From Scenedesmus sp. ARA3 (taxonomy: Eukaryota; Chlorophyta; Chlorophyceae; Sphaeropleales; Scenedesmaceae): a stretch of 64,000 nt of DNA. Position 1 is the first letter of the stretch. The number at the start of each line of letters is the position of its first letter. The translations under genes and the position numbers were made by a program. The notes under the pieces are model-generated. The model had not been told where the DNA came from and made no database searches. It was given only the letters and a program-made list of their open reading frames with translations. Location of the stretch: assembly GCA_004335835.1 (NCBI GenBank), contig RWJK01001624.1:3569-67568 (forward strand), written 5' to 3'. This document shows, in pieces, positions 48,093-60,705 of this stretch.

Positions 48093-48980
48093 GGCAGCGC
48101 CTGGCGGAGGCTCGTGCCGCTGAGATGGAGCGCACGCGTGACGAGCGGCAGCGCAAGGAGCAGCGCCGGCAGCAGCGCGAGCAGCAACGCCTGGAGGAGC
48201 AGTGAGTGGCCTGAGCAGCAGCGGCTCAGCTGGCACATGACACAGCAGCAGCAAACAGGCTGCAGCTGGCCAGCCGTTTGAAAGAAACACATGTGCTGCG
48301 TGTGGGGGCTAGAGGGTGATTGTGCAATGTGCATCGCCAAGGGAGTCGAGGGAGGGGGCTGTGCTATTGAGGTGAAGCATGACTGTCTGTGCATTTTGAA
48401 TTAGCCTGCCTCCTTGCTGCTGCTGCTGCTGCCGTGCAGGATACGAAAAGCCCAGGCAGCAGCCACAAAGCAGCAGGCGCCTCCACCGCCGCTGCCTCCG
48501 CAGCCACCACCACCAGCAGCAGCAGCAGCAGCAGCAGCAGGCTTCAACCATATCAACAGCAGCGGCAGCGCAGCAGGTGGCTGGGCCAACCCTCCCCTGC
48601 CTCCAGCAGCAGCACCGCCACCCCCTCCTCCTCTACCCCCTGCTGACTCTCCCCCACCCCCACCCCCTACTGATCATCATCATCAGCAGCAGCAGGGTGT
48701 GGCAGCTGGTGCTGGCGTGAGCTTTGGGCTCAAGCTAGCACCTGCTGGTGCTGCTGGGCCAGGCAGGGGCAGCGGCAGACTAGGTGGCAGGCTGCCTGGA
48801 GGGAGGCTTGCAGGGGCACATATGGCTGGGCTGAAGCGGTCTGCTGCTGCCATGGGGGCTGCAGCAGGTGGAGGTGGGGGTTTAGGTTTCAAGCAGTCTG
48901 CTGGGCTAGGGCTTAAGAAGGCGGCTGCCAAGGTCAGCGCTGCTTTTGCGGAGTCGTCTTCTGATGAGGAGGGCGCGTGA
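45619..48980 (+). CDS. G-patch and U1-type zinc-finger RNA-processing protein (GPATCH8-like)
   Basis: Predicted nuclear RNA-binding or helicase-cofactor protein. Exons 45619-45729, 46119-46284, 46940-47103, 47419-47487, 47799-47873, 48098-48201 and 48440-48980 close in phase to 409 residues. The G-patch is NKGFQLLQKMGWKGRGLGRK followed by EDGLVEPVKAG. After GLGKQQEDDKYTAAENIERK and a basic/acidic helix comes a C2H2 finger split over two exons: FYCQ then TCAKQYATAMELEEHL and SSYDHHHKK. This G-patch/finger order and the HLSSYDHxHKK motif are characteristic of GPATCH8 and its plant homologues. A basic RDERQRKEQRRQQ helix and a Pro/Gly/Ala-rich tail with ESSSDEEGA end follow. Its introns hold three decoy exon edges. 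Confidence 0.9.
46248..46588 (+). repeat. Two decoy copies of the G-patch exon edge and donor
   Basis: The end of the exon at 46119-46284 (GCAAGGAGGACGGTGCG, with donor) recurs at about 46407-46456 and 46537-46588. The two copies are in a 133-bp tandem unit that also includes AGCCGAATGACA(C/G)CTAGCTT upstream. They are nearly identical to each other and slightly diverged from the exon. Confidence 0.88.
46759..47001 (+). repeat. Decoy copy of an exon start in the GPATCH8-like gene
   Basis: The first about 62 bp of the exon at 46940, with its acceptor, recurs at 46759-46820. The copy is open (LVEPVKAGVEAGVHVGLGKQ) and has a CTGCAG acceptor but no clear donor immediately after the homology. Confidence 0.85.
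48033..48097 (+). repeat. (CTG)n tract at a GPATCH8-like 3' splice site
   Basis: About nineteen CTG triplets end in CTGCCGGCAG, the acceptor of the exon at 48098. Confidence 0.92.
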
Positions 48981-49605
48981 GGTGTGCTGAAGATATGCTA
49001 TGTGCTGGCTTGCTTGGAGTGTGTGATGTGGTTTGTGTGTGTAAGAACGAATTTTCACATTTACACATTGTGTGTATCCAGCCCGGCATGTTGCTGCTGC
49101 TCTTCGTCAGCAGCTGAGGCCTGCTGCCCTGCTTCAGCAGCTGAGGGCTGGCATTGTGGGGAGGAGCACCAATGCATATGGACATGCAACGCATATGCAT
49201 TAATGTGTCATACATCAAAGGTCATGTAGCAGTGGCACATCTGTGGATGCATGTTGAAGTATTGAGAACTCAAGCCAGCTGGCATGCCAGTGCCACCTGG
49301 ACTTTGCTGATCCTCAGCATACTCACTGTAGGTTGGTGCATGTGTGCAGTTGGATGCCAGGCATGTATTATGCTTGTTCTTGTCCAATGCATTAACAGAT
49401 CTGCCCCAACAGCCACAGGGGTGTCGGTTGGACAGCTGCGCCTCAGGCCGTTAAATGGTTTAGGTCCCAAGGAAGTCCGAGGAACCTGCCGCTGTATAGC
49501 GGCTACATCAGGCAACTTAGGTGCCAATTCAGTACTGCCTCGCAAACTGTCCACTACTAAAACAGCATTCAGATCACGGTCTTTTGCTCCCATTGCCAAA
49601 GCAGC

Positions 49606-49913
49606 ATGGACTTCAAGCTGTCGAACGAAACTTTGCGGATCATGCAGCTGTGCCTCCCTTGGCTGACTCCAAAGGACGTTTGCATGCTGAGGTGCAGCTG
49701 CTCCGAGCTGCGAGACGAAGACGAGAACACGCAGAAGCTGGTGGTGTCCTGGCTCGGCCACAGCATCGACCTCCAGCTGGATGGGTCAGCATCTGCTAAC
49801 TCGTGGCTGCAGAAAAACATCAAGTCCATGAGGAAGCTCAGCCTCAGGATAAGCGCTGCAGTGGCGCCGAAGGTCCTGCAGGATGCCATGAAGGGTGGCA
49901 GGTGAGCAGCAAC

Positions 49914-49979
<66 letters not shown>

Positions 49980-51594
49980 GATTCTCTGCACAGCGACTGT
50001 CCAGCCGCAGCAGCAACTTAAGACACAAACTGAAGCAGCTGTAGTGGAAACATACCATGCACTGCTGTCTGAGGGGGATGAAGGGGTAGCACAGCAAGTT
50101 GCGCTGTGAGCGGAGCAGAAAACTGCTTTGGTTTGCAAGCAAACACATGAACTTGGTGCTTGTGCGCTTTCAACCCCATAGTCTGATACAGGTTGCGGCC
50201 GGGTAATCAAACCACTGTGTTCTTGCACCGACATTTCCTTGCAGCAACCTGACCTGCCTCACCATCATCAGCGAGCACATTGAGGCGCTGCCGCCGCTGC
50301 CACCACAGCTGCAGCAGCTGGTCCTTGAAGAGTGCGAGGAGCTGCGCGCGCTGCCAGCTCTGCCCCGCACGCTGCAGAAACTGAGATGCAACTGCTGCCA
50401 CATGCTGAAGAGTCTTCCAGAGCTGCCGCCGAGTTTGGCTGAGCTGGAGGCCGTCTCTGATCTATCGATGTATGACAGCTTGGCGCAGCTGCCGGCGCTG
50501 CCCGAAGGCCTCACGCGGCTGAACATATCTGGTTGCAGGGCGCTGAAGGAGGTGAGCTCTGGCAGCAGAACCACGCTGATGCAAAACGCTTGGCACACAG
50601 CGGTGCTGCAGCCTGTTGCTGTTGCTGTGCAAGTGTTTGTCGCACAGACGCAGTCCAAGCCTTGTTCAGGGTTCTCTTGATGCCTAGGCTGCGTTTGAGC
50701 CTTGTTCAGGGTTCTCTTGATGCTGTCCTACTATATTGAAAGGGCCCCTCCAAGCGCTACTTCTAGGCTTTATCGCTCACCCATGCACCCCAAAAATGGT
50801 AACAAAGTTGTTGCGGTCAGTGGCAGCTGCCCTTCTGTTGTTGCTCAGTTCAGCTGACACAGCATTTGGCTGGCTGTTTGCCTGCCCTGCTCCACCTCCC
50901 GCTGTCACCCACCTTGCAGCTGCCAGTGCTGCCAGCGGCACTGGTTCACCTGGACTGCTCCTGGTGCCGTTTACTGGGACAGCTGCCGCAGCTAGCTCAC
51001 ACAGGCATCATTAAGCTGGAGTGCAGCTACTGCTGCTGGCTGGAGGAGCTGCCAGACATGCCATACAGCCTTGAACACCTGCGGGCCGTTCAGCTAGTAC
51101 GCCTCACCACGCTCCCCAAACTGCCTACAGACACACTGAAGACACTGAACATACGCGGCACAACCATCAGCGAGCTGCCTTGCTCGCTGCCACGGCTGGA
51201 GGTGCTGCTGTGCAGCCTGAAGCCAGGTCTGCGGCTACCGGCTCTGCCCAGCTGCAAGGAGTTGAATGTATCAGAAAGCTCGCAGCTGCAGCAGCTGCCA
51301 GAGCAGCTGCCTGCTGGCCTCATACACCTTGACTGCAGGTGGTGCAGCGCCCTGCAGCGGCTGCCTGCGCACCTGCCACCTACGCTTGAGCATCTTCAGC
51401 TCAACGGCTGCAAGGCACTGCAGCAGCTGCCAGAGCTGCCAGCCTCTTTGAAGGGGTTGTATGTCAAGGGCTGCAGCAGCCTGCAGCAGCTGCCGGACTT
51501 GTCCAACTGCCAGGTGGCGGGGCATGTGTCGCTGAAGGGGTGTGAAGCACTGAGAGAGATACGTGTGGGTGGCCTCACTTTCTCGCTGCAGTGA
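49606..51594 (+). CDS. Leucine-rich-repeat protein with F-box-like N-terminus
   Basis: Three exons (49606-49901, 50245-50551, 50920-51594) close in phase to 425 residues. The N-terminus (LSNETLRIMQLCLPWLTPKD, VCMLRCSCSELRD) resembles an F-box-like helix pair, though weakly. From residue 100 onward it is built of about 15 short LRRs of 19-22 residues with the pattern L-x-x-L-x-x-x-x-C-x-x-L-x-x-LPxLPxxL, for example LPPQLQQLVLEECEELRAL and LPASLKGLYVKGCSSLQQL. The repeats resemble the LRRs of plant TIR-NBS-LRR proteins and of bacterial LPX-type effectors, but no NB-ARC, TIR or ligase domain is present. No signal peptide or membrane helix is seen. The role is unknown; such LRRs usually bind proteins. 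Confidence 0.85.
49912..49978 (+). repeat. (CAG)n tract just after a 5' splice site
   Basis: About 22 near-perfect CAG triplets start within 10 bp of the donor GTGAGC at 49902 in the LRR gene's first intron. Confidence 0.92.
50659..50723. repeat. Short tandem direct repeat in an LRR-gene intron
   Basis: GCCTTGTTCAGGGTTCTCTT plus GATGC occurs at 50659-50683 and 50699-50723 (40-bp period), identical in both copies, inside the second intron. Confidence 0.85.
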
Positions 51595-53315
51595 GGTGTG
51601 CTTGGCCAGGGCGGATGAGGGGGTGTGGTGCTTTCACACAATGTGCAGTCACTGAGTGCGGCTTGAGGGCGTGCAGTGTAGCGCCGTGGAAAGGATGTCG
51701 CGCTGCTGTGTGCTGCGTGCTGTGGGCTGTTGTGCTGGTTCATGTGCATGTCAGGCAGTGCGATGATTCTGTTGATTGAGCAGCCCTGTATAAGCCTGGT
51801 CAAAGCTGGTGTACACAGCCGTGCTTGAACTTGGCCTGGCCGTTGATGCCTGCAGCAGGTCGTGTTATTATTGTTGTGCTGTGTGTAACGCTGTTTGGTG
51901 TTGCTAGGGCAGATCAGATTGTGTCCAAATTGTTTTCAACGTCGTTGCTATGTCAATCAGCATGTGCACACAATAACATGTGTGAACGGCACCAGCAGGC
52001 AACACAAACTGAATCACTTTGCACGCATTTGCTGCACTCAGCACGTGCTGAGCACAGCAAGTTGCTGCTGCCCTGCTTAGCAGTGCATTGTGCATGTAAG
52101 CATGTATTTGATCAGCTGCTGCTGCTGCGGGAGAGGAGCAGCAACCACGTCTTCTCTGAAATATGCGCAGCGAAGGATGAACCTTGTCTAATGTGTGCGT
52201 GCACGCCACGTGTTGCTGCATGGCGTCTGTTGAGCGCAAGCTGGTTGACACCAATGTTGCGTCACGTGGCAGCGAATCACGTTGGGCTAATTGACACCAA
52301 TGTTGCGTCACGTGGCAGCGCATCACTGGTGTTTTTTTCACTCAGGCTGGTGGTGTTCCAAGCTTCTGTTACACTGATATACAGCCATTCACCCCAGCGT
52401 TCCCTGTGCATGGTACAATCTGGTCAACTGTCTGGGGTCGTTGCTTTGGCAATACAACAATACAAATACAAATCATCTCAGGGCTGAAACCTGCTTTCAT
52501 TCTGTCAACCAGCAAAATAAAAGGCTCTATCAGACAACCCACTGTGGGGCGCAGCATATCGCGCACATCTTTGCTGCACAGATGCCAACACCCCGCAGTA
52601 ATGCAACGCAGCAATCCATGTATGGATCCATTGGGTACACACCCAAAGCGTGAACCCTGGAAGCATCTGCTGAAGATGCCCAGCAAGCCTGCAATGATGG
52701 GCTTGGTGACATGCATTCATGCATTCAACTGCTGAGCGCGCTACGCAATATGGTGCAGGCCTCCACAGCTGCTGGACAGTGTCACCGCTTGCAGAAGCGG
52801 CAAGCGCAATAATCAATGAGCCGGGGCACCTGTTGTGGAAACGTCGTGATGACTATCGAGATGCCCTCAGGGCACTGTACAGGCACAACCGTGTCAACAT
52901 AGGGAGCCGAAATATGATCGTGCAGCAACTGGAGTGCGGATCACATGCAAATTGTGCAATGAAGTGCCGTCGCAAGCACCATTCTCAGGTTGCTGGCCTA
53001 GCATAGAACACAATCTCAGCACCTGAAACAGCACACCGCATGCACACCTCATTCTGTGCTGGATACATTTCACAGGGATGCAATGGTCACGGTGACCCTT
53101 CACCACCCTTCTTCACACACAGTCACACGGCATTTGCCATAGCAACCAGGCCCTAGACCCAATGAAAGCATCCACTGATACAACCGCTGTCGCCAGCAAT
53201 CGGGAGACAATCACAGCAGCACCAGCAACGCACACAACCTGCAGCACCGCTGCACCAGCTGCCCGCACTCAACCCCATGCTGCTGCTGTGCCGGCAAACT
53301 TCCAGTTTGCACAAA
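51595..53315. other. Convergent intergenic region with a direct repeat
   Basis: 1.7 kb between the stops of the LRR gene and the profilin-fusion gene. A 30-bp perfect repeat, starting TTGACACCAATGTTGCGTCA, lies at 52245-52274 and 52291-52320. Nothing else here is supportable as coding or RNA. Confidence 0.6.
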
Positions 53316-56300
53316 TCAGTAGCCGTATGACTCGAGCGCCTGTGCCAGCCTTGCCACTGCATTGCCACAGCCCAGCTCAGCGCGCTTGTCATCCCACAGC
53401 CCGATTACTAACGTCTGCCTTGTGGCTGCCACCACCCCACCCTGCTTGCCCCCACCCATGCCAAACAGCCCGGATCCTTTTGCCTTGCACACCAGCAGTA
53501 GCGCAGCCTCCCGCTGCTCTATGCTGGCCTCATAATGCTTGCCTGCGATGGCCACATCAAACGACTTTGCGGAGCCCTTGCTGCTGCTGCTGCCAGCCGC
53601 TGCTGCTGCATTGCTGCTTCCCACCTGCTGTGTCAGCAATGCAGCAAGCGCAGCAGCCTCTGTCTGTGGCACTGCTGGGAAGCTAGGGTCAGATGCATAC
53701 ACGCCAGAGTCAGGCCCCACAATCGCGCCATGCGCCAGCCTGCCTCCTTCCGGCAGGTCAATCAGCAGGTAGCGATCAACATACAACTGCCAGCCATTGC
53801 CACCATCATCAGCAGCAACAGCAGCGGGAGCAGATGCAGATGCAGAGCCTGCGTTGCTTGCGGCTGCTGCTGCTGCTGCTGCTGCCTTGGCTGCAGCAGA
53901 GGAGGCAACAGGAGGCGGACCGCCAGCTGCTGCCTTGCCACCACCACTGCTGCTGCTGCTGTTGGAGGGTTGAGCAGCTTGAACAGCAATGCTCATTGAT
54001 CCGGCCGCAAACTTTGGCTTCACCACAGCTGGCGCTGCTGGTGCTTCCGCTGCTTGTGCTGGCTTGGCTGCTGTAGGTGCTGCTGTCTTGGCAGCTGCCT
54101 GCTGCCCCTTTGCACCAGACTTGCCTGTCGGCGTTTCAGCCTTACTTGCATCAAGCTGCTGCTGCTGCTGCTTGACTGCCACCAGCTCTGCCTCATATGC
54201 TTGCTGCTGCTGCTGCAGCTGCTGCTGCAGCGCAGCCACCCGCTGCTGCTCCTGCTCAAGCTGTGCCTGCGCAGCCTGCACTGCCGCAACCTGCTGCTGC
54301 TGCAGCTGCTGCACCCTGCCCTCCAGCGCAGCTGCTGCGCCCTCCCCTGCCTCCTTTGTTGCTGCCACATCTGATTCAAGCTGCTTGCTTGCTGTTGCTG
54401 CCGCTGCAGCTGCCTGCCGAGCCTCCTGCAGCTGCTTACTGATGCTTCCGAGCTCCTGCTGCAGCTGCTCTTCCTTTGCTGTGTAGCTGTCTGCAGCTTC
54501 TGTGGTCCTGCGCTGCAGAGCAGCAAGTGCAGCTTCCTTCTCCTGCAGCAGCTGCTGCAGGGCCTCCGTCTGCTGGCGCTGCTGCTGCAGCTGCTGCTGT
54601 GCTGCGGCAGCTGCAGCTGCTGCATCTGAGCCTGTCGAGCTCGTTGCCGCCAGCTGCTGTTCCAGCGCACTCTTCTGCTCCTGCAGCTGCTGCAAGTGCT
54701 TTTGCAGCTGCTGCAGTTTTGCGTCTGCAGCAGCAGCTGCAGCTTTAGCAGCGTTATCGCTGTCAGCAGCAGCTGCAGCAGCGGCTGCCTTCAGGTCAGC
54801 AAGTTCTTGCTGCAGCTGCTGCAGTTGCTGCTGCTGTTGACCGCCTGCTGACTCAGCGGTTGACTTTGACTGCTCAGCAGCTGCCAGCTGCTGTTGCAGC
54901 TCTTGTGAGCTTGCAGTCAAATTCTTCACTTGCTGCTGCAACTCATCCAGCTGCTTTTGAGCCTGCTGCACCTGCTGCTCCTGCTGCTGTTGTTGCTGCT
55001 GCTGTTTCTCCTGCAGCTGCTCCAGTTGAGCCTGCAGTGCCTGCCGCTGCCGCTCCTTCTCCCTGCCTTGCTGCTGCTGGCTGGCCAGCTGCTTCTCAGC
55101 TTCGTCTAGCTGCTGCTGCAACGCCTGCAGCTGCTGGTTGCCCTGCTGCTGCTCCTGCAGCTGCTTTTTGGTCTTTTCAAGTTGCTGCTGCACCAGTGCA
55201 AGTTGCGCCTCCGCCTCCTCCTGCTTATCTGCTGCTGCAGCTGCTGCTGCCTCTGCTGCAGCTGCTGCACTGGACAGGCTGGTCACCTCAGCAGTAGCTG
55301 CTGCAGCCTGCTGCTGCAGCTGCTGTGCTGCTGCCTGTGCATCGGCCAGTGCAGCTTCACACTGTTCCAGCTGGGACTTGACTGCACTGAGCTGTTCTTG
55401 AAGATCCTTGCTGCTGTCTGTTGCTGCTGCCAGGTCAGACTGTGAGGCAGTCAGCTGCTCCTGCTGCTGCTGCAGCTGCTGCGTCTGTTGCTCTAGTTGC
55501 TGCTGAAGTGTTGCCAGCTGCTGTGCTGCCGCATCCTTCTCCTGCTGAACAGCAGACACCTGTGCAGCACAGTCCAACAAGCAGCAAGATTGCACACATG
55601 ACAGTTGATACAAAGCTGTTACCCTGTTTGATACCAGACAGCTTCTGGCACGTGTTAGGAGCTCAAGTATGACATGTTTAAGCACGTGCAAGCAGCCACA
55701 CCTACTATGCCATTGCTGCAGCTGCAAGTACTGTTTGAGGCCTACCTGATGCTCCGCATCTGGAGCCTTCTGCAGTGCTTCAGCCAGCTGCTGTTGTGCA
55801 GCAGCCGCCTGCTGCTGGGCTTCAGCAAGCGCTGCCTGCTCTACAGCCAGCTGCTGCTGACTCTGCTGCAGCTGCTGCTGCAGATTGTCACTGGCAGTGC
55901 CTGCTGCTACCATATCAGCCTCTCTCTGCTGCAGCTGTTGCTGCAGATTGTCACTGGCAGTGGCTGCTGCTGCCAGATCAGCCTCTTTCTGCTGCAGCTG
56001 TTGCTGCAGATCAGCACTGGCTGTTGCTGCTGCTGCAAGGTCAGCCTCTTTCTGCTGCAGCTCTGCCTGCACAGTTGCCAGCTGTGATTGCAGCTGATCC
56101 CGCACGTCTGCAGCTGCTGCAAGGGCTATGCTGCACTCGTCAAGCTGCTCCTGCTGCTGCTGCAGCTGCTGCTGTGCCGCAGACAGCTGCTGTTGCTGGC
56201 TGTCAAGCTCCTGCTGCAGCTGCTCAGATGCGGCTGTCGCAGCTTCAAACGCTGCCTGCTGCTTGTTTGACTGCTGCTGGGCTTGGTCAAACTGCAGCTG

Positions 56301-59300
56301 CTGCTCTGCAAGCTCGCCCTGCAGCTGCTGCACCTGCTGCTGCAGCGTGTCCTGCTGACCACCCGCTTGTGACTGCTGCTGCTGCAGCTGCTGCTGCAGT
56401 GCTGCAAGCTGCTGTGCTGCCTCTTCCTTCGCCTGCAGTGCAGCTGCAGCCTGCATTTGAATACAAAATGGGCAGGTGTCAGTGTGAGGAGCTCAGCAGA
56501 TAGTTGAGCAAAAAGGGAACAGAGCGCATACTGTTGCGGCTTTAACCAACGCAACTCACAAAGCGCTTCTACTGTTATGTGCTGGCAGCATAGAATCCTG
56601 CGCACACATACCCAGTGCGCACAGCTGAACATTCAGACAAGCATACGTCCCCCCGCATCCCCCGCATTCTCCGCGCAACTTCCCTGCCTCGATGCACAGC
56701 ACGTGCCTCTTTCCTGATGCGGCGGTTGCTTTCTATTTCACCCATGTTACCCACCTTCTCTGCGGCCTCTTTCAGCTGCGCCTCTTTCCCTGCCATCTCC
56801 TGCCGCGCAGCCGCCAGCTGGCCCTCTGCTGCTGCTGCTGCCGCCGCCACCGACGCCAGCTCCGCTGCTGCTGCCTCCCTCTGCTGGATGGCTTGCTCCA
56901 GCTGCTGTGACACGGCCTCAAGCTGACTGCTGCTGAAGCTGGCCTGTGGGGGTGGCAGCAGCAGCATGGCAGCAGCACAGGCGGCGTCAGTGCAGAAATT
57001 AAGGGTTATCAAACGCTGGCTGTGGCAGCTGTAGTGGGCAACATGGCTGGCGGCTGTCATTTGCAAAAATATATACAGTAGGGTGCAGCAGTGCTACCAA
57101 ATGTCTTGCACACTAATGCAGCACAAGCAAGGGCTGCAGTGGTTCATGGTCAGCAGCTGACACCTCGACTTTGATGAAATGAGGTTACACAGCCTGACAC
57201 AGAAACAGGAAAAACCACACAAGCCTGCTCATCACCTTTGACAACCCAGCACCACCCACCTTGCTGGCAGCAGACTCCTTAGCAGCAGCCGCCGCTGCAA
57301 TCTGGCTCAGCAGATGCTGCTTCTGTGACTCCAGCTCCTCCACAGACTGCTTGTACTGCAGCAGCAGCTGCTGGCCCTGCCCTGCCGCACCTTCCACCCC
57401 CTGCAGCGTCTGCTCAAGCCCTGAAACCTGAGCCACAAGGCTTTCAGCTTCAGCTGCTGCTGCCGCCAGCTGATCATCTTTACTGGCTAGCTGCTGCTGC
57501 GCCTCATTGTACTGCTGCTGAACTGCCTGCAGCTCGGTTTGTGCTGCTGCCAGCTGCTCTGTCGTCGCTGCTGCTGCTGCCAGCTGCTCTTTTAGTGACG
57601 CTGACTCAGCTTCCAGCTCAGCGTTTCTTGAGCTCATCAACGCCAGGTCAGCAGCCACCTGCAAGAATTGAAGCAGCAGCAGCAGCAAGCAGCAGCAGCC
57701 CACAGTCGACTCGCGTCAACTGATTACGAGCAGGACTTGGCCAGTGCCACTACAGCGCCATAAACATTCACCATGCGCCATCCGCACTAAACCAAGTGCA
57801 CTCGAGCACATGGCAGAACCACGCCTGCAGCTACAGCTGCATGTAAATAGTAAAGCCAGCTGCCCCCACCTGGCTGACCTCCTCACTGCTGCGAGCCTGT
57901 GCAGCGCTCAGCTGCTGCGACAGCTGCTGCAGCTGCTGCGCCGCCGCTGTCAGCTGCTGCCTCAGGATGGAGCCCTCCACGTCCTTTGCCAGCAAGTCAG
58001 CCTGCAGCTGCTGCGCTGCTGCTGCACTGGCTGCGAGCTCAGCCTCAAGCGCCTGCAGCAGCAGCACAGCACCACACGGCACATCTTGATAGGCACAAGC
58101 ATACAGCGAGGCAGGTTGGGTGAAGCAGCAGGCGCTTGATGGATACAGGACGGCTCAGTTAAAAAAAGTATTGCATGTAGGTTGCCACTCCCTGTTGCGA
58201 GCACAGCATACACAAAAGGTAGACCGGTTTATTGTGCTGCGGGCAACGGCAGAGAGCACAGTGTTACGTCTCATGCAGGCATCGCCTGCTTGAGCCGGCA
58301 CATGAGTGCTGTGAGGTTGCCATAAAAAGACAAACAGACAAGCAACACGCTGCTGTCGATGTGCTGCTGTTGCCGCGCATGCCACTGCCTGGCCCACTCA
58401 CCACTGCATCGTCCTCCACCTTTGCAGCCACCCCTGCCAGCTGTGCTCGCGTGGCATCCAGCTCAGCAGCCAACTCATCTCTCAGATGCTCGGCGGCAGC
58501 AGCGAGCTCAGTTACGCTGGCCACCTGGCCGCGTGCAGCCACCAACTCATCTGCAGCAGCAAGGAACAAACAACAGCAGCCAGGCACCACTCACATGGCA
58601 CGCATAGCACTAGCATTGTAGGTGCAGCCTCCCCACGGTGGCAGCTTGCGCTGTTGCTGGAGACCTGACAATACTATTGACGCAGGGATTTGTTCCCATC
58701 CAGTCAATGCATCTGTCAACAAGTGCCACCCAAAAAAACTGTCAAAAGGACCGTCATGCACGCAAGCATGCACTGCAACTCTACATGCACACATGGATGC
58801 ATGCATAAGCCAAAACACATTGCTTGTTTCGCACCTGTGACTGCCGCCAGCTGCTGGTCCCGCTGTTGCACAGCCTGCTGCAGCTGCTGCGCCTGCTGCT
58901 CAGCAGCAGCCAGCCCAGCCTGCCCAGCTGCCAGCTGCTGCTGCAGCACCTCAGCCTGCTGCGCTGCCAGCCACAGCTGCTCCTGCAGCTGCTGGAAATC
59001 CTGCTGCTGCTGCTGTAGTTGCTGCTGCTCGTTGGCACCTGCTGCTGGCTGGACAGTGGTAGCATAGCCCTGCTGCACCTCCTGCTGCACCTCACCCTGC
59101 CACTGCTGCTGCTGCTGCTGTGGCTTCTGCTGCTGTAGATGCTGCTGCTGCTGGTCATACATTTCCTGCAGCTGCTGCCGCAGCGCAGCCACCTCATCAT
59201 TCGCTGCAGCTGCTGCCTCCCTGGCAGCCTGCAGGTCCCGCTGCAGCATGTCTGTGCTGAGGTTGCTGTTGCGCACTTCTGAGCGCATCTCCTGAAGCCT

Positions 59301-60335
59301 GCTGCGCAACTCGTACGCCTCAGACTCAACTCGAGCAAGCTCAATCCTCAACTCAGCAGCAGCATCACCTGCAGCTGCATCGCCTGCCGTCTGCTGCTGC
59401 TGATGCTGATCCTGCTCTGTAGGTGCTGCTGCTGCTGCTGCTTCCAGCTGCTGCTGCAGGTCAGCTACTTGTGCTTCCAGCGTCTCAACTTGCGCCTGCA
59501 AGGCTGAAGCCGCTGCTGCTGCTGCTGCTGCTGAGCCCGCCGACACATCATCAGCGGCTGCTGCTGCTGCTGCCGCCTGCTGCTGCTCCTGCTCTTTCTG
59601 CCGCACCCTGCTCATCAGCTGAGCAAGCTCCTGCTCCTTCTCCTGCACCTGCTGCCTTGCCTGCTGGTACTGCAGCGCCTCTGCCTGCCCTGCAGTCAGC
59701 AGCGCATCCCGCTGCCGCAGCAGCTCCTGCAGCTGCGCCTGCTGGCCAAACACAGCCTGTAGCTGCGCCTGCAGCTGCCCTAGCTGCTGGTCCCTCTGTG
59801 CCAGCTGCGCTGCCAGCATGGTGCGGTCAGCTGCGAGTTGCGCGAGTGCTGCTCCAGCGCCCTGGCCGTTGCTGCTGGCTGCCTCGCTGGCCTGGTAGGC
59901 TTGCGCGAGCTGCTGCTGCAACGAGTTGTTGGCTGCGGCCAGCTGGGCCAGCTGCTGCTGCTGCTGGTTGCACTGCGCAGTGAGGCGGCTGGTCATCTGT
60001 GCGAGCTCCTGCAGGACAAGATGGCGCAGCCAGACGCATTGCTTGCACTACAATATATTGCAAGCAACATCTGTGCGAGTAGAAAGCTGCAGGTCAATGG
60101 CCGATGTGTCCATGCTGCTGTCATTAAAGAATGCGACCGCACTTCCACAGCGCTGCTCACTCGCGGAACAAGTCCGGGGCAAGTCAACAATGTGCGCAAC
60201 TCTCCGCACCTGGAAGCGCTGCATGTCCACTGCAGCAGCAGCAGCAGCCTGGCCTGGGCCTGGCGAGCCGCGGCCTGCCATCAGCTGCTGCTCCGCTGAC
60301 GCCAGCCTGGCACGCAGCTGCCGCACCTCCATCAA

Positions 60336-60374
<39 letters not shown>

Positions 60375-60670
60375 GCAGATCAGAAGCACATGATACAGCA
60401 GTGAGGGCAAGTCACGCCGAGCAGTGTTTCAAACAACCGCGGTGGGAACTCCAAATATGTTGGAGCCAAGACAGAAAGGGAACCCAAGCGCATCACGTAA
60501 CAAACACCATCGTCACTCCTAGAATGCAGCCAAACATGCACGTGGGTTCGCTGCACTGCACTGACCTGTGCTTCCAGCTGCTGCTGCATATCCCGCTGCG
60601 ACCTCGCACGTGCCTCCAGTGCCCCACGCAGGTTCTGCAGCCGCAGCCGCAGCTCCACCATCGGCCCTGC

Positions 60671-60705
<35 letters not shown>

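Noticed and set aside
49912..49978. CAG array considered as a CRISPR-like or mobile-element repeat
   Set aside because: It is a simple triplet run without spacers, and eukaryotic gene context excludes CRISPR.
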